NCBI GenBank assembly: GCA_030636765.1
Contig: DAOVWI010000060.1
Location: 1 to 12,060 of the forward strand
Direction: 5' to 3'
Length of the DNA: 12,060 nt
Source: Gemmatimonadales bacterium
GTDB taxonomy: Bacteria > Gemmatimonadota > Gemmatimonadetes > Palauibacterales > Palauibacteraceae
Shown here: positions 6,921 through 12,060 of the stretch, piece after piece
Layout: every line of letters starts with the position of its first letter
How positions within the stretch are numbered: position 1 is the first letter of the stretch
The notes under the pieces: model-generated
Told to the model about the DNA's origin: nothing
The model's database searches: none
The model's input: only the letters and a program-made list of their open reading frames with translations
Made by a program: the position numbers and the translations under genes

Positions 6921-8300
6921 CTACTCGATCGTCGAGAGTCCCTTCAGGCGCTCGAAGGCCCGATCGACTACGACCCGCCGGCGGAGCGACTCCGGGCCGC
7001 CCTTCCGGAGCCACCGCCTGCGCAGCTCTGCAGCATCCGCGCCGCGTCGCTCGGCGACCTCCTGGACGAACGAATCCAGGTCGGCGTCGCTGGCCTCGAT
7101 TTCGAGATGTTCGATCACGTGCTCGAGCACGAGCTCTCGCTTCAGCTGCTGTTCCGCGATCGGTCGGACCGATGTTCGAGCCTCCGACGGCTGATTGGGC
7201 TCGTCGTCCTCGCCCTCTCCGGGCCCGGCGCCCAGGAGCCGATCCAGGTAGCTTTCCACCAGGGAGGCCGGGACGTCGAAGGAGTTCGCCTGGATGATCG
7301 AGTCCATGATCTCGTCGCGGACGGTCTGCTCCGCTTCCTCGTCGCGGTGGCGAAGCAGGTCCTCTCGCACCTGTCGCCGCAGCGCTTCCAGTGTCTCGAA
7401 ATCGCCGACCTCGGAAGCGAAATCGTCGTCCAGAGGGACGAGCCGCCTGTGCTTGATCTCCGCGAGCTCGATCTCCAACTGGCGAGTCTTGCCCGCCAGC
7501 GCCGCGTCGCCGAAATCCTCCGGAAAGCGCACCGTGAACTTGCCACTCTCCCCCGGTCGCAGCGTGTAGATGGCCTTCTCCACCTCCTCGATCGCATAGC
7601 CGGAGCCGAGCGGGAACCGGTAGAGCTCGGCCTCACCGCCTTCGGCCCGAGAGCTCTGGCCCTCGCCGCCTTCGGCCGAAGAGGCCCCGGCAGCTCTCAC
7701 GCCGCTCCCGCTCTCGGGCCCGGTCATCCCCTCCGCTCCTCCCTCCTCCCCCATTCTGGTGATCCGCACGGCGACGAGATCCCCTTCCTCGGGCGACCCC
7801 TCCCGCGGTTCCCAGACTCCTCGCTCTTCCCGGAGTCGCTGGACTACGGCTTCCACGTCGTCCTCCGAGGCCGAGACCTCCGGCCGTCGAATCCGGAAGC
7901 CGGCCAGGCGATCCAGCTTCAGCGTGGGCATGATCTCGATATCAACCTGGAAGGTCAGGTTCTCGCCTCGAGCGTACCGAACCTCCCCGAACTGCGGCGC
8001 TCCGATCGGTTCGAGGTGGTGCCGCCGGACGGCCTCGCGGTAGGCATCCTCCACCAGACGCTGAACCGTTCGCTGGTCCACCAGCTCGCCGTACCGCTGC
8101 TCGATGACCTGTTGGGGCACCTTGCCCGCACGGAAGCCTTTCAGGCGGAGCTTCCCGGAGAGCCGCTCCCGCTCCTTCCGCCTCGCCCGGGCAACGCGCG
8201 CCGCGTCGACGGTGATCGTGAGGCGCCGCTTCCACGCCTCGCGCTCTTCGATGGCGATGTCGAGCGCCGAGTCGGGGGTCGTGCTTTGGGTTCGGACCAT
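6921..8300 (-). CDS. tig: Trigger factor, ribosome-associated chaperone, with an insertion in its FKBP-like domain
   Basis: Trigger factor binds the ribosome exit tunnel (via protein L23) and shields nascent chains. The N-terminal ribosome-binding domain contains the signature GFRAGKVP (55-62). The FKBP-like domain runs from about 170 to 285 and is interrupted at about 185-222 by a Gly/Glu/Ser-rich low-complexity segment that ordinary trigger factors lack. Conserved FKBP sequence resumes at YRFPLGSGYAIEEVEKAI and LRPGESGKFTVRFPEDF. The helical C-terminal chaperone domain (about 290-459) holds a short acidic linker (358-371). At 459 residues it is somewhat longer than typical, because of the insertion and a roughly 11-residue N-terminal extension before the usual start. 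ATG 8300 is used; the upstream ribosome-binding sequence is weak. The gene heads the tig-clpP-clpX-engB group, 62 bp after tRNA-Leu. Confidence 0.93.
   Translation of the reverse strand: MVRTQSTTPDSALDIAIEEREAWKRRLTITVDAARVARARRKERERLSGKLRLKGFRAGKVPQQVIEQRYGELVDQRTVQRLVEDAYREAVRRHHLEPIGAPQFGEVRYARGENLTFQVDIEIMPTLKLDRLAGFRIRRPEVSASEDDVEAVVQRLREERGVWEPREGSPEEGDLVAVRITRMGEEGGAEGMTGPESGSGVRAAGASSAEGGEGQSSRAEGGEAELYRFPLGSGYAIEEVEKAIYTLRPGESGKFTVRFPEDFGDAALAGKTRQLEIELAEIKHRRLVPLDDDFASEVGDFETLEALRRQVREDLLRHRDEEAEQTVRDEIMDSIIQANSFDVPASLVESYLDRLLGAGPGEGEDDEPNQPSEARTSVRPIAEQQLKRELVLEHVIEHLEIEASDADLDSFVQEVAERRGADAAELRRRWLRKGGPESLRRRVVVDRAFERLKGLSTIE
7623..7682. repeat. In-gene 30-bp tandem duplication within tig
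   Basis: The 17-mer CCTCACCGCCTTCGGCC (7631-7647) recurs as CCTCGCCGCCTTCGGCC (7661-7677), with one mismatch and a spacing of exactly 30 bp. A related GAGCTC precedes each unit. The period equals ten codons and gives the paired AEGGEG and AEGGEA segments of the trigger-factor insertion, so the segment probably expanded by in-frame duplication. Confidence 0.7.
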
Positions 8301-8359
8301 GGCGATCCCGTTTCTGAGGCCGGCCTAGTGTGGCCCGCCGTACTTCTTCGTACGTGGAG

Positions 8360-8446
<87 letters not shown>

Positions 8447-8496
8447 GAGCCCTTCTAACTACTAAACTCTCAGCGTATTAGGAAGGTCCGGCTCGT

Positions 8497-8517
8497 CCCA
8501 CCCTTGTCTAGGGTGGG
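8497..8517. repeat. Perfect 8-bp inverted repeat between integrase remnant and tRNA-Leu
   Basis: CCCACCCT (8497-8504) and AGGGTGGG (8510-8517) form a perfect stem around a five-base loop. On the plus strand it runs into CGGGTTTC, which is repeated 12 bp further on (8518-8525 and 8530-8537). It lies 43 bp downstream of the integrase stop, so it could be a terminator for that gene or part of an attachment site. No U-tract follows on the integrase strand. Confidence 0.5.
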
Positions 8518-8559
8518 CGGGTTTCTCAGCGGGTTTCGTTCGGCGCACTCTCGAAACCG

Positions 8560-8805
8560 TCATCGGATCTCCCGCAGCTCGGCCTGGTGAGTCACCACCC
8601 GCAACATAGTCGCGTCGTCGGGCTGTTGGTACGACAGCTTGAGCGCCTCGAGCGATGACCACCCGCCTGCCTGCGCAACATCGACATCAGGCAGGTCCTT
8701 CCTCGCGCTCGCCCAGAGGCGACGGTAGGCATGCCAGAGCGTTCCTCGCTGCGGCCCCACAGCGCGCTCGGCTACCGACCGCCCGCTCCCGAGGCCGTTC
8801 GGCCG
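8560..8805 (-). pseudogene. Tyrosine recombinase (phage-type integrase), C-terminal remnant
   Basis: The frame from about 8805 to the TGA at 8560 encodes the C-terminal end of a tyrosine recombinase. It contains the box II HxxR-like WHAYRR with the following WAS, then DVAQAGGWSS (the His/Trp position of the catalytic pocket) and SYQQPDDATM with the nucleophilic tyrosine, and ends TMLRVV...ELREIR. An in-frame TGA at 8806-8808 lies only 15 codons before the first possible methionine (8760). The N-terminal DNA-binding part and the first catalytic arginine are not found upstream in any frame I checked. It is therefore a truncated and probably inactive copy. Its 3' end faces tRNA-Leu, a common target of such integrases. 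I infer a decayed integrative element; the family call rests on motif recognition. Confidence 0.75.
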
Positions 8806-9220
8806 TCATCTTGGTTCCTCAAGAGGCCGTCGTTGCTCGGACCTCCAGATAGGCTGAGAATGGCGGTTGGACTAACATAAGAAGTGGTACCGTTCCTGGG
8901 GGCAGGTCAATCCAGCGTAGCGCTCTCGTTCGACTCGTTCGCATTTCGCTCTGCCTCCGTTCAGTCCTAATCGGACGTCCTTATGGGACACCGAAGCGTC
9001 TGGGATTCCGGTGTGGCAAAGCCAGTTGCGACGTGACCGCGTTTCAGAACGCCTGGGCTTAGCTGTCGTGGTTTCCTTAGCTTTAAACCCCCCCGAACGT
9101 ACGCCAACGCTTCTCGGGAGGTCAATCGACGGCAGCCAATGGCCCGCTTGGTATCATCTGCTGGGCGAACAATCAGGGCGAACTTCGGTGTCTAAAACAG
9201 CGAATCTGCAGGTCTGAAGT

Positions 9221-9235
9221 TATCTGAATCAGATA
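9221..9235. repeat. 15-bp palindrome TATCTGA-A-TCAGATA
   Basis: Seven-base arms mirror each other perfectly around a single central A. This is the size and form of a dimeric repressor operator or a recombinase half-site pair. It opens a run of further inverted repeats to its right and has no gene immediately beside it. Confidence 0.5.
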
Positions 9236-9242
9236 GGAAAAG

Positions 9243-9302
9243 CGCGAAAGTTAGCGGAAACAGTCAACTTCGCGGTGAGGGACTCCATCTTTTAAGTCCC
9301 TC
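9243..9302. repeat. Two adjacent hairpins
   Basis: The first hairpin pairs CGCGAAAGTT (9243-9252) with AACTTCGCG (9266-9274), with a single unpaired base. The second pairs GAGGGACT (9277-9284) with AGTCCCTC (9295-9302) perfectly over 8 bp around a ten-base loop. They are two bases apart. The second overlaps the tRNA-Leu-like stretch at 9290-9310. They could be parts of a structured RNA or of an attachment or transfer site. Confidence 0.5.
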
Positions 9303-9310
9303 GCGTCTAC
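9290..9310 (-). pseudogene. tRNA-Leu(UAA)-like D-arm/anticodon fragment
   Basis: The minus strand reads GTAGACGCG followed directly by AGGGACTTAAAA. This resembles the end of the D-arm plus the anticodon stem and loop (anticodon UAA) of a bacterial tRNA-Leu. Beyond it, a seven-base GATGGAG separates the loop from TCCCTC, which would be the 3' side of the anticodon stem. No acceptor or T-arm partner (GTTCGA-type) is found, so it is not a functional tRNA. It may be an attachment-site copy carried by an element or a tRNA remnant. The resemblance is from memory of tRNA-Leu sequences, not an alignment. Confidence 0.4.
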
Positions 9311-9405
9311 ACGACGGAGCCGATCGTTCTACGATCCAAGCAAGCAGAGGCCGAATCAGCCCCGATCGCGGGGTGATCCCGCCCTGAAACCCGCCCTGGG
9401 ATTAG

Positions 9406-9428
9406 AAAAGCCGCGATCTCTCGCGGCT
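9406..9428 (-). terminator. Rho-independent-type terminator after the VOC gene
   Basis: On the minus strand AGCCGCGA, loop GAGA and TCGCGGCT form a perfect 8-bp GC-rich stem (9409-9428) followed directly by TTTC. The run is one base longer if the last stem T is counted. It lies about 200 bp beyond the VOC stop in the direction of transcription and is the best terminator candidate for the oxidase-hydrolase-VOC group. On the plus strand no T-run follows. Confidence 0.6.
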
Positions 9429-9454
9429 CTCGCCTTAGGATCTCCTGCGTCATA

Positions 9455-9536
9455 GGCAGGTGGGCCTACATCAGCTACCGTAATCCAGCATGCCCGTCGC
9501 TGGCCGCGCGCTGGGTGGAGGCGGTGCGCTTCTGCC
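9455..9536. repeat. Dispersed imperfect repeat, copy A (downstream of VOC gene)
   Basis: About 82 bp that align to 10177-10259 with roughly 70% identity. Conserved blocks are CTACA, AGCT, AGCATGCC (9487-9494), GCTGGCCGC, GGGTGGAGGC and a final CTTCTGCC. The inverted pair AGCATGCC / GGCGGTGC (9520-9527, with a bulge) is conserved with copy B. A second inverted pair CTGGGTGGAG (9511-9520) / CTCCACCAG (9562-9570) lies partly outside the repeat. Confidence 0.6.
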
Positions 9537-9624
9537 CCAGATTTGCTACGAAAAGCGCTGTCTCCACCAGACCAGGTTTGGCATAGCCTGTATCCCGTTC
9601 CTTGCTGCTGGTGGTTAGCCCTCG

Positions 9625-10137
9625 CTAGTAACGGTTCCTTATCGAATCTGCCGAATCCGTTGTCGACGAGGCATGGCAGATCAGCTCCAACAGGTTTTGC
9701 TCTGGATCGTTGAAGAACAAGGCGCGCGCAGCCATAGCCGGAAACGCGGCCTCGCGAGGACGGAGCCCGAAGGCTTCGAGTCGTCGCTTGTGCCCCTCGT
9801 AGCTCTCGGGCGGGATCTCGAAGGCAAGGTGATTCAGTGTCGATCGAGTTGGTTCGTGCCCGTCGAACCGCTCCTTGGCAAAGACATGTCGCCGGAAGTC
9901 GATCAGCGCTAACAGCTGCGGATGACCATGCCTGCCAAGCGGCGTGTCAAGCTGCTTGATCGTTAGGAATGCAATGGTAGGCTCGCCCTCGGGATCTGGC
10001 TCGGGGCCGGTTTCGTGGCAAGCCTCACTCAGCAACTCGAATCCGAGAACCTGCCGACAAAAGTCGCGTAATGTCGGCAAATCACGAACACTGAGAACGA
10101 TCTCAGCGACCCCGGTGATAGCGGGAATTGCGGCCAC
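9625..10137 (-). CDS. VOC-family (glyoxalase/extradiol dioxygenase fold) protein
   Basis: The 170-residue protein has the paired beta-alpha-beta-beta-beta modules of the vicinal oxygen chelate superfamily. The first opens with GVAEIVLSVRDLPTLRDFCRQVLGF written here in part: AEIVLSVRDL (11-20) and the helix leading to LGFELL (31-36). The second opens with LNHLAFEIP (101-109) and closes with FFNDPEQNLLELI (141-153). His103 and Glu151 sit at usual metal-ligand positions, whereas the first-strand position often held by His is Glu12. Known members include glyoxalase I, fosfomycin- or bleomycin-resistance proteins and dioxygenases; the sequence does not show which reaction applies. The GTG start at 10137 is supported by AAGGA eight bases upstream. 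The gene is less GC-rich than its neighbours and is bracketed by the two copies of an ~82-bp repeat, so it may have been acquired. Confidence 0.85.
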   Translation of the reverse strand: MAAIPAITGVAEIVLSVRDLPTLRDFCRQVLGFELLSEACHETGPEPDPEGEPTIAFLTIKQLDTPLGRHGHPQLLALIDFRRHVFAKERFDGHEPTRSTLNHLAFEIPPESYEGHKRRLEAFGLRPREAAFPAMAARALFFNDPEQNLLELICHASSTTDSADSIRNRY

Positions 10138-10176
10138 GAGTTTCCTTCTCCAAAGGATGCGCTACTGCGACTGATG

Positions 10177-10259
10177 AGCAGGCGCGTCTACAATAGCTAT
10201 CTCACTCTAGCATGCCGATGCTGGCCGCCCGCGGGTAGGAGGCATGCTCTCCTTCCGCC
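10177..10259. repeat. Dispersed imperfect repeat, copy B (between hydrolase and VOC genes)
   Basis: This is the partner of 9455-9536. It contains a perfect inverted repeat AGCATGCC (10209-10216) / GGCATGCT (10241-10248) and an internal palindrome CCCGCGGG. An alternative hairpin CTAGCAT-GCCG-ATGCTGG also forms. Its left end includes GGCGCGTCTAC (10181-10191), identical to 11 bases in the tRNA-Leu gene (8418-8428). Confidence 0.6.
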
Positions 10260-10302
10260 GGGGGCTCGGTCAGGCCGCCAAAGCGCCGCCTGCGGATGCG
10301 CC

Positions 10303-11154
10303 TTACCTGCCTTCGGCGTAGTGTCGGTAGATGGTGCGAGCGTTCATCTTGAACCAGTCGTCGTACCCTCCCCAGGCCCGGTAGTCGGGCAGGTCCACCT
10401 TCTCGACCGCCTCGTCCTCTGAAAGTCCTGCGTGAATGGCCAATTCCGCCCAGCTCCGGAGGTCGGCCCAATACTCGATCTGCTCATACACGTCGCCCTT
10501 CGTGCCCGGCGGCCCGTGTCCGAAGATCGCCGTGTGGTAGTCGAGCCTTTGCAGGCGCTCCACCGACCCCCACAGGTCGGGGAAGTAGAAGCCGGGCAGG
10601 TCGCGGTAGCCGACCCGGTCGTTGGAGACGAAGTCCACCGCGAAGATCACACCCTTCTGCGGCAGGTGCGCGACGATGGAGTTGTCGCTGTGGTTGCGGC
10701 CGAGATAGAGCAGGCGGATCTCGGTACCACCCACGAACATCGTCATCTCGTCGGTGAACGTGCGGCTGGGCAGCGGGATGTCCGGGTTCGGCTCCGCCGC
10801 CAGCTTCTCCCGGGCCAGCGCGTGAGCGATGATCGGCACGCCGCCTGCGAGTTCGTTCGCGCCGCTGATGTGATCGGCGTGATGGTGGCTGTAAACGATG
10901 ACGCGGATCGGCTCGGACGTGACGGTGCGGATCTGGTCCCGATAGATGCGGGCCGCCGCCGGCGAGATCGGGTCGAAGGCCACGACCCCCTCGCCGGTGA
11001 CCACGAACATCGCGTTGTGAGCGCGGTAGCGGAACATGTAGACGCCGTCGGTGATCTCGGTGACCTCGTACTCGCGCTCCTGCGCTGCGCTGTCGTTGTA
11101 CGGAGCGATTATGAGCAGCGACGCGATGAGGGCGGAAGCGGGCAGGCGAGACAT
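10303..11154 (-). CDS. Exported metallo-beta-lactamase-fold hydrolase
   Basis: This is a zinc-dependent hydrolase-fold protein of 283 residues with an N-terminal signal peptide: MSRLPASALIASLLIIAPYN, then DSAAQE with likely cleavage near residue 24. It is expected in the periplasm or outside the cell. The metal site is complete: HHHADH (His90, His92, Asp94, His95), His155 in GRNHSDNS, Asp174 in FAVDF, and His213 in FGHGPP. Substrate is not evident. Relatives include periplasmic quinoprotein-relay or SoxH-like proteins and subclass-B-like lactamase homologues, and I do not claim beta-lactamase activity. ATG 11154 is preceded by GGAGG at good spacing and gives the signal peptide. The frame stays open further upstream, and ATG 11292 also has a strong GGAGGAGG, which would add a 46-residue His-containing leader. 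It lies 186 bp after the multicopper oxidase and 165 bp before the VOC gene. Confidence 0.88.
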   Translation of the reverse strand: MSRLPASALIASLLIIAPYNDSAAQEREYEVTEITDGVYMFRYRAHNAMFVVTGEGVVAFDPISPAAARIYRDQIRTVTSEPIRVIVYSHHHADHISGANELAGGVPIIAHALAREKLAAEPNPDIPLPSRTFTDEMTMFVGGTEIRLLYLGRNHSDNSIVAHLPQKGVIFAVDFVSNDRVGYRDLPGFYFPDLWGSVERLQRLDYHTAIFGHGPPGTKGDVYEQIEYWADLRSWAELAIHAGLSEDEAVEKVDLPDYRAWGGYDDWFKMNARTIYRHYAEGR

Positions 11155-11340
11155 CTGATACCTCCAGTCGTTCCCGTTGGAAGAAGGGCGAGGGATAGGA
11201 ATTTCAACGACCCCCTCGGGGAGAGTGTGGGCTTGGAGCGCAGTGTCGTGCAAGTGGAGGGGGGCGGTGTGGGCGCGCCCGGACGCCGACATCGCCACCT
11301 CCTCCAATTGTTAGCCGCTACTAGTTTCGGTTCGCTGTCT
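11155..11340 (-). other. Intergenic gap with an open, His-containing upstream frame and a second strong ribosome-binding site
   Basis: On the minus strand GGAGGAGG (within 11298-11306) is well placed before ATG 11292, which is in frame with the hydrolase. The translated segment (MSASGRAHTAPLHLHDTA onward) has four histidines in its first 20 or so residues and is not hydrophobic. It could be an alternative N-terminus that hides the signal peptide, or a leader. No promoter is identifiable. Confidence 0.3.
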
Positions 11341-12060
11341 CTACCCTCGCGGCAGCACGGTGTAATGCGCCTGCATGCCCGCCTTGAGATGATCCTTCAC
11401 GTGGCAGTGAAAGAGCCACTTGCCTGGGTTGTCGGGGACCATGTCGGCTACCTGCATCCCCATCGTCTGAAGGTCCGTCACGTCTGTACGCATGCGGTTC
11501 AAGACCACCGTGTTGCCGTGCCAGTGGGGAGCGTGCACCTCAAAATTCGTGTTCGCCATCAGGTACCAGCGGACCCGCTCCCCCTCCCGTACCGTGAGCC
11601 CCTGCAGATCCCCGAACAGGAAGCCGTTCATCGATTCCATGAAGTTGCTGAACCCGAAGGGGTGGAAGAACGCACGCTCTTCCTGGCTCACCGTCTTCTT
11701 CTCGGTGGCGTAGGTCTGGACGTTCTCCTCGAGGTAGTGGCTTGAATTCTCGTCGATCTCGTGGAAGGAGACGATGAGCTCGCGGTCCACGTCCTTCGGC
11801 GTCAGATCCGCCGTTGCGTCGTTGCGCCGCGTCACGATCATCGGGGCCATGAGCCCCGAATTGACGTCCGCGTCCTCGTTCACGTGGGAGTGATACATCC
11901 AGAGGATGGAGCTTGGGTCGCCCTCGGCAGGCCCGGCTCGCTCCGGCACGGGCCACACGTAGGTGTGGGTGCCGCCTGTGGGCACGCCGTCATCCGCCTT
12001 GTCTGCGCCCTCAGTTCCGTCCTCCGATGGTGCTCCCTCGGATTCCTTCGTGTAGAAGAC
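11341..12060 (-). CDS. Multicopper oxidase, C-terminal part (5' end outside window)
   Basis: These enzymes couple one-electron oxidation of four substrate equivalents to reduction of oxygen to water, usually outside the cytoplasm. The 239 visible residues are open to the window edge without a stop, so the start lies beyond 12060. Copper ligands are visible in the expected order: HSH in WMYHSHV (57-59 of the fragment), HxxHxH in HAPHWHGN (176-181), and HCHxxxHxxxxM in FHCHVKDHLKAGM (218-229). These together supply the type 1, 2 and 3 sites. MNGFLFGDLQGL (144-155) and the preceding SFHEIDEN resemble ceruloplasmin-type oxidases more than CotA or CueO. The segment near the window edge (KESEGAPSEDGTEGADKADD) is an acidic loop known from related bacterial oxidases. 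Substrate (metal ion, phenol or other) is not shown. It is the first visible gene of a leftward group with the exported hydrolase and VOC protein. Confidence 0.93.
   Translation of the reverse strand, partial: VFYTKESEGAPSEDGTEGADKADDGVPTGGTHTYVWPVPERAGPAEGDPSSILWMYHSHVNEDADVNSGLMAPMIVTRRNDATADLTPKDVDRELIVSFHEIDENSSHYLEENVQTYATEKKTVSQEERAFFHPFGFSNFMESMNGFLFGDLQGLTVREGERVRWYLMANTNFEVHAPHWHGNTVVLNRMRTDVTDLQTMGMQVADMVPDNPGKWLFHCHVKDHLKAGMQAHYTVLPRG

Larger units (their letters stand above)
8863..9624. other. Gene-free, hairpin-rich accessory stretch
   Basis: I see no convincing gene in these roughly 760 bp. The sequence is visibly less GC-rich than the flanks, and the longest open frames (for example + 9011-9217 and an open but start-less minus frame around 8875-9153) show no recognisable domain. 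What it does hold is a dense run of inverted repeats between 9221 and 9428, a tRNA-Leu(UAA)-like stretch at 9290-9310, a probable minus-strand terminator at 9406-9428, and copy A of a dispersed repeat (9455-9536). Confidence 0.6.

Noticed and set aside
8462..8662. Minus-strand open frame overlapping the integrase remnant, including an ATGA overlap with the integrase stop
   Set aside because: The product is a short basic sequence with no known domain, and most of it is an alternate frame of the integrase remnant plus the hairpin at 8497-8517.
9011..9217. Open frame of 68 codons on the plus strand in the accessory stretch
   Set aside because: It has no recognisable domain or convincing ribosome-binding site, and an overlapping minus-strand frame is open for a similar length. 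Chance openness is the simpler explanation.
9240..9360. A complete tRNA-Leu(UAA) gene on the minus strand
   Set aside because: Only the D-arm end and the anticodon arm resemble a tRNA; no acceptor stem or T-arm can be formed, so at most a fragment or attachment-site copy is present.
9577..9610. Possible sigma-54 promoter (TGGCAT ... TTGCTG)
   Set aside because: The spacing between the GG and GC elements is wrong and no suitably placed gene follows.
8863..10302. CRISPR array or tandem repeat array
   Set aside because: There are only two imperfect copies of the ~82-bp repeat 720 bp apart, with no regular spacers and no cas genes.
9613..11317. GGCTAAC on the minus strand shortly after the VOC stop (9613-9619) and after the multicopper oxidase stop (11311-11317), suggesting integron attC cores
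   Set aside because: The motif departs from RYYYAAC at its second base, and no matching GTTRRRY core is found at the expected distance before the next gene. No integron integrase is present.

Overview
The window is GC-rich bacterial chromosome from a Gram-negative-type organism that uses sigma-54 (an NtrC-type activator lies at the left edge). The gene content and the order tRNA-Leu, tig, clpP, clpX, engB, with a divergent ppsA/ppsR pair, would fit Gemmatimonadota or a similar deep-branching group. That assignment is inference from overall character, not from a marker gene.

Left part (1-4240): the C-terminal part of a sigma-54-dependent regulator (+) converges on ppsA (PEP synthase, -). ppsA diverges from ppsR (its predicted regulatory kinase/pyrophosphorylase, +), and ppsR converges on engB (-). 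The PpsA active-site loop keeps both the catalytic His419 and the Thr417 that PpsR-type enzymes phosphorylate, so the two genes form a self-contained switch on gluconeogenic PEP formation. The two convergent junctions carry a shared ~33-bp element that starts at the stop codon of the + strand gene.

Centre (4237-8446, all -): tRNA-Leu(UAG), tig, clpP, clpX and engB form a protein-quality-control and ribosome-biogenesis cluster transcribed leftward. The trigger factor has an unusual low-complexity Gly/Glu/Ser insertion inside its FKBP-like domain, apparently grown by a 30-bp in-frame duplication.

Accessory part (8447-9624): a truncated tyrosine-recombinase C-terminus lies just upstream of the tRNA-Leu gene. 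It is followed by ~0.75 kb with no convincing gene but many inverted repeats and a short stretch resembling the anticodon arm of tRNA-Leu(UAA). This looks like the remains of an integrated element and its attachment region.

Right part (9625-12060, -): a partial multicopper oxidase, an exported metallo-beta-lactamase-fold hydrolase and a VOC-family protein are in the same orientation, and a probable terminator follows at 9406-9428. An imperfect ~82-bp repeat occurs once on each side of the VOC gene. No completely new system is evident. The most unusual material is the repeat- and hairpin-rich stretch between 8.4 and 10.3 kb.
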